Origin: Oceanimonas marisflavi
GTDB taxonomy: Bacteria; Pseudomonadota; Gammaproteobacteria; Enterobacterales; Aeromonadaceae
Length of the DNA: 64,000 nucleotides
Direction: 5' to 3'
NCBI RefSeq assembly: GCF_003049725.1
Contig: NZ_QAGM01000007.1
Location: forward strand, 87,661 to 151,660
Shown one piece after another: positions 7,480-18,802 of this stretch. The notes under the pieces are model-generated. The model was not told the origin of the DNA, ran no database searches, and saw nothing but the letters and a program-made list of their open reading frames with translations. The translations under genes and the position numbers were made by a program. Position 1 is the first letter of the stretch. Each line of letters opens with the position of its first letter.

Positions 7480-8313
7480 ATGAAAAACATAAAAAAAATA
7501 TTGCTGATTATACTGCTGGCGCTGCCGTGGCTGGCCTCGGCCAATACCCATCAGCCGGTCTACTCCTTTGGCATAGTACCCCAGCAAACGCCCAGCCAGC
7601 TGCTGCACGCCTGGGCGCCTGTGCTGCGCTATCTGGAGCAGGAAACCGGCGCCCGCTTTGTGTTTCGCACCGCCCCCGACATTCCCACCTTTGAGCAGCG
7701 CACCGCCGCCGGGGAATACGACTTTGCCTATATGAATCCCTATCACTTTACCGTGTTCAATCAGGGTGAGCAGGGCTATCAGGCGGTGGCCCGGGCGCGG
7801 GACTCCACCCTTCAGGGCATAGTGGTGGTGCGCAAGGACTCGCCCATACAGCAACTGAACGAGCTGGACGGCGCCACCCTGGCGTTTCCCGCCCCTGCCG
7901 CCTTTGCCGCCAGCATTCTGCCCCAGGCCCACTTTCGGGCGCAGCACATTGCCTTTACGCCCCGCTATGTGTCGTCTCACGACTCCGTTTATCAGGCGGT
8001 GGCCGCCGGCCTGTTTCCCGCCGGCGGCGGCGTGGAGCGCACCTTTATGGCCACCGATGCCAGCGTGCGGGAGCAGCTGCGCATTCTCTGGACCACGCCG
8101 GGGCATACTCCCCACGCCATTGCCGCCCGGGAAGGCCTGAATGCCGCCCTGGTGCAGCAGGTGCAGCGGGCACTGGTCACCCTGGAGCAAAACGCCGATG
8201 CCGCCACCGCCCTGGACCGGCTGAAGATCAAGGGCTTTACCGCCGCCCAAAATGCCGACTGGAACGATGTGCGCGCCCTGAATATCAACCTCAGCCTGGG
8301 TGCCACGGAATAA
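7480..8313 (+). CDS. PhnD-like periplasmic substrate-binding protein (sensor partner)
   Basis: A 277-residue exported protein of the phosphate/phosphite/phosphonate-binding (PhnD-type, PF12974) family. A signal peptide (MKNIKKILLIILLALPWLASA) is followed by YSFGIVPQQTPSQLLHAWAPVL and by YDFAYMNPYHFTVFN, both typical of the family. The ATG at 7480 is chosen over 7459 because it starts directly at the signal peptide and has an AAAGGA element upstream. No permease or ATPase is nearby; the next gene, 10 bases on, is a membrane hybrid kinase. That suggests ligand sensing for the kinase rather than uptake, as LuxP does for LuxQ. The ligand is unknown. Confidence 0.75.
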   Translation: MKNIKKILLIILLALPWLASANTHQPVYSFGIVPQQTPSQLLHAWAPVLRYLEQETGARFVFRTAPDIPTFEQRTAAGEYDFAYMNPYHFTVFNQGEQGYQAVARARDSTLQGIVVVRKDSPIQQLNELDGATLAFPAPAAFAASILPQAHFRAQHIAFTPRYVSSHDSVYQAVAAGLFPAGGGVERTFMATDASVREQLRILWTTPGHTPHAIAAREGLNAALVQQVQRALVTLEQNADAATALDRLKIKGFTAAQNADWNDVRALNINLSLGATE

Positions 8314-11300
8314 GGAAACCGCCATGTCCTTTCGCCTGAAAACCATTCTCGGCGTGGCCCTGATCGAGGGCTGCCTGTTGCTGATAATGGTGTGGAGCAG
8401 CATCAGCTATCTGCGGGATGCCAGCCAGCAGGAAACCACCCTGCGCGCCGAAACCACTTCGGCGCTGTTTGTGGAGCTGGTGCGCGATGCGGTGCTGTCT
8501 TCCGATCTGGCCCGACTGGAAAGCCTGGCCACCCAGGCGCTGCAGGCCCCGGACATGGCCTATGTGCGCATTATGGACAGCGAGCGGGTGCTGGTAGAAG
8601 CCGGAGCCGAGGCGGAAACCGGGCATGCGCATCCGCCGGAGTTTCATACCGGAGCCGACATTATGATGGAGGGCCAGCGCTACGGCCGGGTGGAGCTGGG
8701 CATTCACACCGACCGGGCCGACGACTTTATTGCCGGTGCCCGGCACTATCTGCTGTCGCTGGCCGCCATTGAAATGGGGCTGGTGGCGCTGTTTTCCTTT
8801 GTGCTGGGGGCCTATCTCACCCGCGGCCTGGGCCGTCTGGCCCGGGCCGCCGAGGTCATTGGCCAGGGCAAGGATCCCGAGCCCATCGCCATTCGTGGCA
8901 ACGACGAGCTGGCCGTTACCGGCCGGGCCTTTAACACCATGGCCGAGCGACTGGCCCTTTCCCGCCGGGATATGAATGAACAGCTGCACATAGAGCAGGA
9001 AGCCCGCCGCCACGCCGCCATCAGCACCGCATTGGTGGAGGCCAATATGGACGCCGTGGTGATCATCGACCTGGATGACACCATTGTCGAGTTCAGCTCC
9101 ATGGCCGAAAAACTGTTTGGCTACACCCGGGCACAGGCCATTGGCCACAGCATGGCCGAGCTGCTGATCCCGCCCGGAGTCCGGGAGCATCATCACAGGG
9201 GCATGCGCCACTATCGCGATACCGGCCACGGCCCCATTCTTGGCAAGCACATTGAGCTGGAGGCCATGCGGGCCGACGGCAGCCTGTTTCCGGCCGAGCT
9301 GACGGTGCAGACCATCAAGCTCGACGGCTCTGTGCTGTTTGCCGGCTTTATGCGCGACATCAGCGACCGCAAGGCCGCCGAGCAGGAGCTGAAAGACGCC
9401 CGGGTGCGGGCCGAGGCGGCTTCTCTGGCCAAGTCCCGTTTTCTGGCGCACATGAGCCATGAAATACGCTCGCCGCTCAATGCGGTGCTGGGCTCGGTAA
9501 GCCTGCTGCTGGAAGATAACCTGACCCGGGAGCAGCGGCTCTATGCCCAGACCGCCGAGTCGTCGGGCAAGGCGCTGCTGGGGCTTATCAACAATATTCT
9601 CGACTTCTCCCGCATCGAGGCCGGCCAGCTGCAGCTGGATAACCAGCGTTTTCGGCTGCACGATCTGCTGTCGGACATTGCCGCCCACATCACCCTCACC
9701 GCCCGCACCAAACGCCTGCAAACGGCCCTGGTGGCCGATGCCGGGGTGCCCGCCGTGCTGGTGGGAGACGCTTCACGGCTGCGGCAGGTGCTGATTAACC
9801 TGCTCGACAACGCCATCAAGTTTACCGATGAGGGCGCGGTCACCCTGCGCATTGAGGCCGGCCCCTCTGCCGCAGAGCAGGTTGAACTGCGCTTTACCGT
9901 GCAAGACAGCGGGGCTGGCATTCCGCCCGACGAGCAGCACAGCCTGTTTGAGGAATTTCAGCAGGCCGACAACTCCGACTCCACCCGCCATGGCGGCAGC
10001 GGCCTGGGCCTGTCCATCAGCCGCGGCCTGTGCCGGGCCATGGGCGGCGATCTGGTGCTGGCCGGCAGCGGTGCCGGCGGCACCAGCTTTATGGCCAGCC
10101 TGCCCTTTGGCAACCCGCAGCCTGCGGCGCAGCCGCCAGTGGTGAGCCAGACATCCCGGCTGCTGTGTGCCGGCCTGCATCCGCTGGTGCTGAGCGCCAT
10201 GCAGCTGGCCTGCCGGCCCGCAGGGGTGAGGGTGCAGGCCTGGCAACCCGGTGCCGCAACCGGCCATGAAGCCCCACCGGCGCTGCTGCTCTACAGCGGC
10301 CTGCCGGCGGCCGGGCGGCAGGCCCTGCTGCAGAACATTGAGCAGCAGGGCATTGAGCACATTATTGAACTGGGCCACGACAACGGCCATAACGGCACGG
10401 ATGCGCTGAACCAGCGCATTACCGCAAAACTCACGCTGCCGCTGCTGGCCGCACCGCTGCTGCAGCGCCTGCAACGGCACCTCACGGGCCGGCAGGAGCC
10501 GCTGCCGTCTTCCGCCCGGGAGCCGCACGCCGGCGTCCGGCCCCATGCAAGGCCGCACCGGCTGCTGCTGGCGGAAGACAGCCCCGCCAATCAGCTGGTG
10601 GCCCGGGCCATGCTGGAGCGGGCCGGGTTTGAGGTGGACATTGCCGAAAACGGCCACGAGGCGCTGAGCGCCTGCTCAAAACAAACCTATGATCTGATCC
10701 TGATGGATTTGCGCATGCCGCAAATGGACGGGCTGGAGGCCACCCGGCGTCTGCGCACCCAGCAAAGCACCGCCCGGGTGCCCATTCTGGCGCTTACCGC
10801 CAATGTCAGCCAGCAGGATGTGGATCGCTGCCTGGCCGCCGGCATGGATGACTTTATTCCCAAGCCCATTAACGGCGAGCAGCTGCTGGCCACCCTGGCG
10901 CGGCACCTGCCCGCCACCGGTCAGCCTGCGGAAGCAGCCGCGCCCGCCCCGAAGCAACCCAGTGCCGAAGAGCACCAAAACGCGCTCCCCTTGCTGGATC
11001 ACGCCGTGGTCGATACTCTGCATCAGGCCATGGGTGCCGAACGCTTTCCCGCCACCATGCAGCTGTTTATTGATGAAAACCAGCAGCGGCTGACGCGGCT
11101 GCAGCAGGCCATTGACCAGCAGCAGTTTGAGTCGGCCACCCTGCAGGCCCACACCATCAAGGGCTGCGCCGGCACCTTTGGTGCGCCCCGCCTGCAGGAG
11201 TGGGCCAAAGATATGGAAGCCGCCTGCCGCCGCCAGGACAAGGCCCAAATGGCGCAGCTGGCCGCCGGCGTCGATGCCCTGTATCGCCAGACCGAGTGGC

Positions 11301-11339
11301 ATTTCAATAATAAAATCAAAGCGCTGACAGGAGATCAGG

Positions 11340-12851
<1,512 letters not shown>

Positions 12852-12894
12852 GCACGCATCATAGCAACCGGATTAAACCATTGTGTACCTGAGC

Positions 12895-12985
12895 TGTAGG
12901 CGCCGCTTTAGCCGGCGCAAGCCTGAAGACCACAGTGTATTCAAGGCCTGTTGCACAGGCCCTGCCAACTAAAGTGGCAGCTACA
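12895..12985. repeat. Pair of inverted REP-like palindromes
   Basis: A TGTAGGCGCCGCTTTAGC-type element (12895-12920) faces an inverted CTGCCAACTAAAGTGGCAG-type element (12962-12985). Related elements occur at 14331-14354, 24230-24253 and inside the 75-bp array at 24246-24770. They resemble the REP/REPIN elements common in intergenic DNA of Gammaproteobacteria. This pair sits between convergent genes and may help stop transcription. Confidence 0.65.
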
Positions 12986-13025
12986 ACAGGGCCGAAAACA
13001 GATCACTTGCTTAAGATAATTGTCC

Positions 13026-14249
13026 TCAGCCGGCCCGGGCGGGCCAGTGGTTGCGGTCAGGCCGGTATTCCCGCAACCACTGGGCCGCCTGCTCCGCCGG
13101 CAGCGGCCGGGACACATAATAGCCCTGCAGCAGTTCGCAGCCGGCCTGGCACAGATAGCGCAGGGTGGCGTCATCCTCCACCCCTTCGGCAGTGATCTCC
13201 AGCTTCAGGTTGTGGCCCAGATCGATAATGGACTCGATAATCACGCGGGATTCGTGCGATGCCATGGCCGACATCACAAACGACTTGTCTATCTTCAGCT
13301 CCGAAAAGGGCATGCGGGTCAGCTGCAGCAGGGAAGAATAACCGGTGCCAAAGTCGTCAATCGACAGCTGAAAGCCGCGCATGCGCAGCCGGGTCAGCAT
13401 TTCCAGCGAGCCGCCCACATCCTGAGTGGCGCAGGTTTCGGTCAGCTCCAGGATCACCCGCTCTGTGCTCAGCCCCCTGGATTCCACCGCCTGACTCAGC
13501 CAGTCCGGCAAGCCGGCGTCCGACAATAACAGCGCCGACAGGTTGATCGACAGCATCAGGCGGCCGCCGTATTCCGGCTCCAGCCCCGCCAGCCAGTCCA
13601 GCGCCTGTTCAAATATCTGCCGGCTGAGCGGATGGATCAGATTGTGCTGCTCGGCCAGGACAATAAAGTGATCCGGCGGCACCATGCCCAGCTCGGGATG
13701 AACCCAGCGCGCCAGCGCCTCAACCCCGATCACCGCCCCGGTGCGGTAACAGATCTTGGGCTGATAGGCCACCGACAGCTCACGGCGATCCAGTGCCCGG
13801 CCCAGATCGATGCGGTCGGCCTTCAGCCCCTGCAGCGGCGAGCGGTGGCGGGCCAGGGCGTTATCGGCCGGCTCGCTCTCAAGGGGCACCAGCAGGCTCA
13901 GCAGGTCGTCGGGGGTAAAGGGCTTGGGCAACATGCCTGCTATGCTCAGGCCATTTTCCACGGCGGATCGCTGTGCCGCTTCCAGCACCCGGGGGCTGAC
14001 CCCGCTGGTAATGATCAGCCGGGCCCGGCAGCGACGCCGGGCCAGCTCCTGGATCAGCTGCACGCCATCCATGCCCGGCATCACCAGATCCAGCACCACC
14101 ACGTCGGGCTGCCACTGCTCCAGCACGGCAAAGAACTGCAGCGCATCGCTGGTATAGCGGGCCTCTATGTTCAGCGGCCGGGCAATGTTCTGCATCATCA
14201 GCCCGAGAATGGTGTCGTCATCAATAATCAGCAGTTTCGGCTGGCTCAT
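13026..14249 (-). CDS. REC-EAL response regulator, c-di-GMP phosphodiesterase
   Basis: A 407-residue cytoplasmic protein with an N-terminal receiver (KLLIIDDD; phospho-Asp in VVVLDLVMPGMDG) and a C-terminal EAL domain. The EAL catalytic set looks complete: VEALARW, NLSAL, ELTET, DDFGTGYSS, KIDKSFV, EGVED and LQGYYVSRPLP. It should hydrolyse c-di-GMP to pGpG under control of a kinase, in the style of RocR/PvrR. AAGGA lies upstream of the ATG. It is convergent with the sigma54 regulator and divergent from the STAS/export operon. The hybrid kinase at 8324, whose HPt could serve two regulators, is a plausible phosphodonor. Placement inside the EPS locus suggests it lowers c-di-GMP to tune polysaccharide production or dispersal. 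Confidence 0.85.
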   Translation of the reverse strand: MSQPKLLIIDDDTILGLMMQNIARPLNIEARYTSDALQFFAVLEQWQPDVVVLDLVMPGMDGVQLIQELARRRCRARLIITSGVSPRVLEAAQRSAVENGLSIAGMLPKPFTPDDLLSLLVPLESEPADNALARHRSPLQGLKADRIDLGRALDRRELSVAYQPKICYRTGAVIGVEALARWVHPELGMVPPDHFIVLAEQHNLIHPLSRQIFEQALDWLAGLEPEYGGRLMLSINLSALLLSDAGLPDWLSQAVESRGLSTERVILELTETCATQDVGGSLEMLTRLRMRGFQLSIDDFGTGYSSLLQLTRMPFSELKIDKSFVMSAMASHESRVIIESIIDLGHNLKLEITAEGVEDDATLRYLCQAGCELLQGYYVSRPLPAEQAAQWLREYRPDRNHWPARAG

Positions 14250-14330
14250 GAAACAGTCCTTGTTGTTGGTGAGTCCGTTAACAACAGCTTATGCATAAGG
14301 CAGGCCATCTGGTGAAATATCCACGTTTTT

Positions 14331-14354
14331 TGTAGCTGCCGCTTTAGCTGGCAG
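14331..14354. repeat. REP-like palindrome
   Basis: TGTAGCTGCCGCTTTAGCTG followed by GCAG, a member of the family also seen at 12962 and 24230. It lies between the REC-EAL gene and the STAS operon, upstream of the activator sites. Confidence 0.6.
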
Positions 14355-14448
14355 GGCCTGCGGTGCAGGCCTTCGCTTTCCCCGTCATCCCCCGCCTCCC
14401 CTTACGTCCCCCCCTTCCCCCTCACGTCACCCCCGCCGCCCCCGCACT

Positions 14449-14461
14449 TTGCATATTGCAC
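14449..14461. promoter_or_regulatory. TGCA-N3-TGCAC palindrome, site 4
   Basis: TTGCATATTGCAC, centred about 127 bases upstream of the predicted start of transcription of the STAS/export operon. Same motif as the sites at 6591, 6631, 14491 and 19852. Confidence 0.6.
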
Positions 14462-14490
14462 AGCCGAATTCCGGGTTCGCCCGGGCCGGC

Positions 14491-14502
14491 TGCAAAATGC
14501 AC
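14491..14502. promoter_or_regulatory. TGCA-N3-TGCAC palindrome, site 5
   Basis: TGCAAAATGCAC, centred about 85 bases upstream of the predicted start of transcription. With site 4 it gives two activator sites 42 bases apart (centre to centre), about four helical turns, so both would lie on the same DNA face. Confidence 0.6.
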
Positions 14503-14554
14503 TCGCCGCCGCAATAAAAACAATAAACCACTGATTAAAAACAAAATTTAAATA

Positions 14555-14570
14555 TGGCATTGATCCTGCA
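14555..14570 (+). promoter_or_regulatory. Sigma54 (-24/-12) promoter of the STAS/export operon
   Basis: TGGCAT-N5-CTGCA, with GG and GC 12 bases apart as required and one mismatch to TTGCA. Transcription would start near 14582, about 36 bases before the STAS gene at 14618. Confidence 0.75.
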
Positions 14571-14617
14571 CATTCCCCTGCAACCGGTGCACACCACCAG
14601 CCAGAGGAACCGCCGCC

Positions 14618-14944
14618 ATGTCATTACAAACGTCTCACCACCAGCTGATCACCCTGCCCGTACGCATGAGCCGGGCCGAAACCCCCACCCTGCGCCAGCA
14701 GCTGGCCACGCTGATTGCCGAAGGCCGGCACCAGCTGGTGCTGGATCTGCATCAGGTCCGGCACATTGATGCCAGCGGCCTGTCGGTACTACTCAGCGCC
14801 TATTTTGCGCTGCAGCCCCACGGCGGCCGGCTGGTGCTGCTCAGCCCCTCGGCCGAGGTTCGCGCCCGCCTGGTGCCGGCAAGACTGCACCGGCTGTTTG
14901 AGGTGTATGAAGACGCCGATTCCGCCCTTGCCGCCTGCGCCTGA
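14618..14944 (+). CDS. STAS-domain protein (SypA-like)
   Basis: A 108-residue single STAS domain, the fold of anti-sigma-factor antagonists. The conserved HIDASGLSVLL segment (about residues 48-58) holds the serine that is phosphorylated in SpoIIAA-type switches. It is the first gene after the sigma54 promoter at 14555 and is followed 13 bases later by the export lipoprotein gene. In Vibrio fischeri the syp polysaccharide operon also starts with a STAS protein, SypA, whose serine phosphorylation by SypE controls biofilm formation. A similar post-translational switch is likely here, but no SypE-like kinase/phosphatase is visible in the window. Confidence 0.75.
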   Translation: MSLQTSHHQLITLPVRMSRAETPTLRQQLATLIAEGRHQLVLDLHQVRHIDASGLSVLLSAYFALQPHGGRLVLLSPSAEVRARLVPARLHRLFEVYEDADSALAACA

Positions 14945-14957
14945 AAGGAGGTTCGCC

Positions 14958-16127
14958 ATGAAAACCCGTTATCTGTTATCCCTGCTCCCCCTGCTGCTGA
15001 GTGGCTGTACGCCCCTGCATCAGGTGCATATCAATCAGCAGCCGCCGGCGGCGGTGGAAGCCGGCCGGGAGCATGCTCTGGGCCCCGGCCGCATGCCGGC
15101 CGGCCTCACTGCCGCCCGGGCGGTGCCGGTGCCGGCCGCACCCGCACCGCTGCCGCGCTGGGCCGCCGCGCCGCCGCTGTCGCCCGGTGACCGGCTGCAG
15201 ATTGACGTGGTGGACGGCGAGGAGTTCAGCGGCCGTTTCGAGGTAAACACCAACGGCACCCTGAGCCTGCCCTTTCTGCCGCCGCTGGCGGTGGCCGGCC
15301 AGCCCCTGGCGTACGCCGAACAACGCATTGCCGAGGCTCTGGTGGCGGCGCGCTTTTTTCGTCCGCAGCGGGTGGCGGTCAGTGTGCGCCTGCATGAGTG
15401 GAGCCATGCCCAGGTGCATGTAAACGGGGCCGTGTTCAACCCGGGCATGGTTACCGTGAACGCCCGCGGGGTGGAAGAGCGGGCGCTGAAGGACCGGCTG
15501 AGCGCCGGCGACTTTGCGTCCGAACGGCTGCTGGCCACCGCCCTGCGCGCCGCCGGTGGCGTGCGCCCGGACGCGGATCTCAGCCAGATCCGGCTGACCC
15601 GCGGCGAACAGACCCTGGTGCTGGACTACCGCGCCCTGCTGCAGGGCCGGGCGGTGCGTCAGGTGGCGCTGATGAGCGGCGATGTGATTGAGGTGCCCGA
15701 AAGCGGTCGCTTCGACCGGGATCTGGTCACCCTGTCGCCGATCACGCCGCCGGGCATTCGCGTGTTTCTGTCCAACCTGACGGTGCCCGCCACCGGCAAC
15801 GCCATTTCGGCGGTGGGCCGGGACGCCAGCAGCCTGCCCTACGGTGCCCGTCTGCTTACCGCCGGCACCTCCGCCAACTGCCTGGGCGGCACCCGCAGCA
15901 CCAATGCCGACCGCTATCTGGTGCTGGTGCGCACCGACCCGCTCACCGGCCGGGAAAAAACCCTGGAGCGCTCGGTGCAGGCGCTGCTGAGCACCCCCCA
16001 GCGGGACGACATCAACCCGCTGCTGATGCCCAACGATGCCGTCAGCTGCTACGACTCGGGCGTGACCAATCTGCGTGATGTGGCCCGCACCCTGTATGAA
16101 CTGCTGCTGCCGCTGTCGCTGCTATAA
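14958..16127 (+). CDS. Wza/SypC-like polysaccharide export lipoprotein
   Basis: A 389-residue outer-membrane polysaccharide export protein. The signal peptide ends in a lipobox (LLLSGC). After a Pro/Ala-rich spacer comes the poly-export domain (SPGDRLQIDVV...EEFSGRFEVNTNGTLSLPFLPPL), then SLBB-like segments. GAAAGGAGG before the ATG at 14958 fixes the start; frames beginning further upstream only run through the STAS gene. It would form the channel through which EPS crosses the periplasm and outer membrane, working with the chain-length protein encoded 14 bases downstream. Confidence 0.85.
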   Translation: MKTRYLLSLLPLLLSGCTPLHQVHINQQPPAAVEAGREHALGPGRMPAGLTAARAVPVPAAPAPLPRWAAAPPLSPGDRLQIDVVDGEEFSGRFEVNTNGTLSLPFLPPLAVAGQPLAYAEQRIAEALVAARFFRPQRVAVSVRLHEWSHAQVHVNGAVFNPGMVTVNARGVEERALKDRLSAGDFASERLLATALRAAGGVRPDADLSQIRLTRGEQTLVLDYRALLQGRAVRQVALMSGDVIEVPESGRFDRDLVTLSPITPPGIRVFLSNLTVPATGNAISAVGRDASSLPYGARLLTAGTSANCLGGTRSTNADRYLVLVRTDPLTGREKTLERSVQALLSTPQRDDINPLLMPNDAVSCYDSGVTNLRDVARTLYELLLPLSLL

Positions 16128-16141
16128 CCGGAGAAACCGGC

Positions 16142-17554
16142 ATGACGCATACCCCTGCCCCCTCACCTTCTACCGCCGGTCAGCGCCTGTTGCGCATGCT
16201 GACCCACGGTACCAGCCTGCCCACCGGTGCGCGGCTGCGGCTCTACGGCCTGGTGGCGGCGGCGGCCCTGGGAATGATCTGGCTGCCCTTTGCCCTGTTT
16301 ATGTGGGTCAAGCCGGTGTCCTTTACCAGCGACTGGATCCTGATTTTGCCCGGCACCGGGGCCGGTTATGCGGTGTCTCTCGACAGCGTGGGCCAGGCCT
16401 CGGCCTCGGCCACCTCCCCCTATAACAGCCATTCGGTGGATCCGCGCGTTAATTACAAGGCCATTGCCACCAGCGCCCCGGTGCTGAGTGCCGCCGCCGC
16501 CGAGCTGGGCATGACCCGGGCGGCATTCGGCAAGCCCGATATCAAACTGGTGGATCAGACCGCGCTGATGAAATTCCGGCTGTCGGCCCCCACCGCCGGG
16601 CTGGCCCTGCACAAGGCCGAGGCGCTGGATCGGGCGCTGCAGCGGGAGCTGAACCGGCTGCGCAGCGACGAGCTGGCCCAGCGCGAAGACAACCTCGACA
16701 CCATGCTGAATGATTTCAGCGACAAGCTGGGCCAGGCCCGCCAGCGCATTCTGGAATATCAGTCCGGTGCCCGCATTGTGTCTTTGGAGCAGTTCAACGA
16801 GCTGACCCTGTCGCTGGAGCGCATGCGTGGCCAGCTGCGCGAACTCAGGGCTCAGGCCGCCGGGGTGGAAGGACGCCGCCAGGCCCTGCAACAGGCGCTG
16901 GCCATCAGTCCGCAGCAGGCCGCCGAGCTGCTCACCCTGCAGCAGGATGTGCTGTTTCGCGAGCTGGCCGGGGCCTGGGCCCAGGCCGCCACCGAGCTCA
17001 AGCGCAATCTCACCCACTGGGGCGAGCGCCACCGCAAGGTGGTGGCGTCCCGGGACGAAGAGCGCCAGCTGCATCGTGCCCTGCACCGGCGGGTGCGCAT
17101 GCTGGCCCCCAGCCTGCCGGAGCATGACCGGCTGCTGTCGCGGGTGACCGACGACATCGCCCTTTACAGCCAGCTGGTGGCGCTGGTGGTGGAAAGCCAG
17201 GGCCTGGCCGCCGAGACCGCCATGCTGGAGCAGAACATTGCCGGGCAGCAGACCCTGCTGGAGCAAAGCACCCTGGATGCCAGCCACCTGGAAGATCTCA
17301 AGCGCAAGCATCAGGTGGCCACCGCCGTGTTCGGCACCGGCCTGGCCAAGCTGGATATCGGCAAGGGCGACAGGTTCAGCGCCTATCCCATGACCCAGCT
17401 GCTGTCGCCGCCGTCGCTGCCGGAAAAACCCGACACCCTTGGCCGCAACCTGGCCCTGCTGGGCTGCGGGGCCGCTTCACTGTTCACTTTTCTTGGTCTG
17501 GTGCTGCTATGGATACGCAAACCCTATCTCCAGAAACATCTGCCGAGCGCCTGA
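16142..17554 (+). CDS. Wzz/GumC-like chain-length determinant (polysaccharide co-polymerase)
   Basis: A 470-residue inner-membrane protein with one transmembrane span near the N-terminus (about 35-58), a long coiled-coil periplasmic region (about 150-390) and a C-terminal span (GRNLALLGCGAASLFTFLGLVLLW) ending in a short basic tail. This is the layout of polysaccharide co-polymerases. There is no C-terminal tyrosine kinase (no Walker A), unlike Wzc. It would set chain length and couple polymerisation to the Wza-like channel. Its last 46 bases overlap the next gene, so the two are translationally coupled. Confidence 0.8.
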   Translation: MTHTPAPSPSTAGQRLLRMLTHGTSLPTGARLRLYGLVAAAALGMIWLPFALFMWVKPVSFTSDWILILPGTGAGYAVSLDSVGQASASATSPYNSHSVDPRVNYKAIATSAPVLSAAAAELGMTRAAFGKPDIKLVDQTALMKFRLSAPTAGLALHKAEALDRALQRELNRLRSDELAQREDNLDTMLNDFSDKLGQARQRILEYQSGARIVSLEQFNELTLSLERMRGQLRELRAQAAGVEGRRQALQQALAISPQQAAELLTLQQDVLFRELAGAWAQAATELKRNLTHWGERHRKVVASRDEERQLHRALHRRVRMLAPSLPEHDRLLSRVTDDIALYSQLVALVVESQGLAAETAMLEQNIAGQQTLLEQSTLDASHLEDLKRKHQVATAVFGTGLAKLDIGKGDRFSAYPMTQLLSPPSLPEKPDTLGRNLALLGCGAASLFTFLGLVLLWIRKPYLQKHLPSA

Positions 17555-18792
17555 TCTGGCACAGCATTCGGCTGACCTACGGCTTCTATCTGCTGGGGGC
17601 CGTCTATCTGGTGGCCCCGGTGCTGGGCTGGTCGCTGCTGCTGGCCCAGGGCTGGAAATTGCTGCGCCGGCCGGCCCCGCTGCCCGGCCCCGGAGCCCTG
17701 CCGGTGGCGGTGCGCTGGTGGCTGGGGGGCATGCTGCTGATGCTGGTGGCGCTGGTGGTGGGCCATCTGCAGCAGCAGCTGGGCACCACTCAGCTGATTA
17801 AATCCACCATTGGCTGGGCCAAGGGCTGGGCGCTGCTGGCGGTGTTTCCGCTGCTGGGTTGCCTGAATATTCGTCCTGCCATCGTCTACCGGGCCTGCAT
17901 GCATGTGTGCCTGCACACCCTGCTGCTGCTGCCGGTGTTTGTGGGGGCCTGGCTGGTGGGGCTGCCGCAAACCCTGTATGTGTCGCCGCTGCAGGCGGTG
18001 GGCGGCCCGGGGCCGGAGTTTTTTGCGGTAAGCCTGTATGAGATCGATCCGGGCAGCGGCCTGCCCCGCTGGCGGCTGTTTACCCCCTGGGCACCGGCGC
18101 TGGGCTTTATGGCCAATATCTTTTTTGTGTTTGCCCTGCAGGAGCAGAGCCGCCGCTGGCGCGCGGTGGGGGTCAGCGCCAGCGTGCTGATGGCGCTGAT
18201 GTCCGCTTCACGGCTGGCGCTGGTGGCGATACTCAGCATCTGGATTATCAGCGGCATTATCAGCCGGCTGCGCTCGCCGCTCACGCCCTTTGTGGCCGCC
18301 GCCGGCTGCACCCTGGCCGGGTTGCTCGGCCACCCGCTGCTGACCGCCGCCGAGCAGTTCTGGCAGTCCTTTCGCAGCGCCCGGGCCGGCTCCACCCGGG
18401 TGCGGGAAACCCTGGCCCGCATTGCCCTTGACCGCTGGCAGACCGAGGCCTTTACCTGGGGCCACGGCGTGGTGGAGCGGGGGCCGCACCTGGTGGAGTT
18501 TATGCCCATTGGCTCTCACCACAGCTGGTATGGGCTGCTGTTCGTCAAGGGCCTGGTGGGGGCGCTGGCGCTGGCCGGGCCGCTGCTGCTGAGCCTGGTG
18601 CAGCTGGCCTGGTGGAGCGGGGTGCTGCCCCTGGCCCGGGTGGGCCTGGCCATGGGCCTGCTGCTGTTGATGTATACCTTTGGCGAGAACCTGGAAATTC
18701 TGGCCTACCTGATCTGGCCGGCGCTGCTGATCATCGGCAGGGCGCATCACGGCATTGTTTATGCAAGACCTTCTTCACTTCACCCCTCATAA
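17509..18792 (+). CDS. Wzy/O-antigen ligase-like membrane protein
   Basis: A 427-residue protein with about ten hydrophobic spans and a large periplasmic loop containing a HHSWYGLLFVKGLVG segment, the pattern expected of the Wzy_C/O-antigen ligase family. It would polymerise lipid-linked repeat units on the periplasmic face of the inner membrane. It starts inside the 3' end of the chain-length gene and ends 10 bases before the glycosyltransferase start. SypK of the syp locus occupies a similar role. Polymerase and ligase cannot be told apart from sequence. Confidence 0.7.
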   Translation: MDTQTLSPETSAERLIWHSIRLTYGFYLLGAVYLVAPVLGWSLLLAQGWKLLRRPAPLPGPGALPVAVRWWLGGMLLMLVALVVGHLQQQLGTTQLIKSTIGWAKGWALLAVFPLLGCLNIRPAIVYRACMHVCLHTLLLLPVFVGAWLVGLPQTLYVSPLQAVGGPGPEFFAVSLYEIDPGSGLPRWRLFTPWAPALGFMANIFFVFALQEQSRRWRAVGVSASVLMALMSASRLALVAILSIWIISGIISRLRSPLTPFVAAAGCTLAGLLGHPLLTAAEQFWQSFRSARAGSTRVRETLARIALDRWQTEAFTWGHGVVERGPHLVEFMPIGSHHSWYGLLFVKGLVGALALAGPLLLSLVQLAWWSGVLPLARVGLAMGLLLLMYTFGENLEILAYLIWPALLIIGRAHHGIVYARPSSLHPS

Positions 18793-18802
18793 GGAAGCGA
18801 CC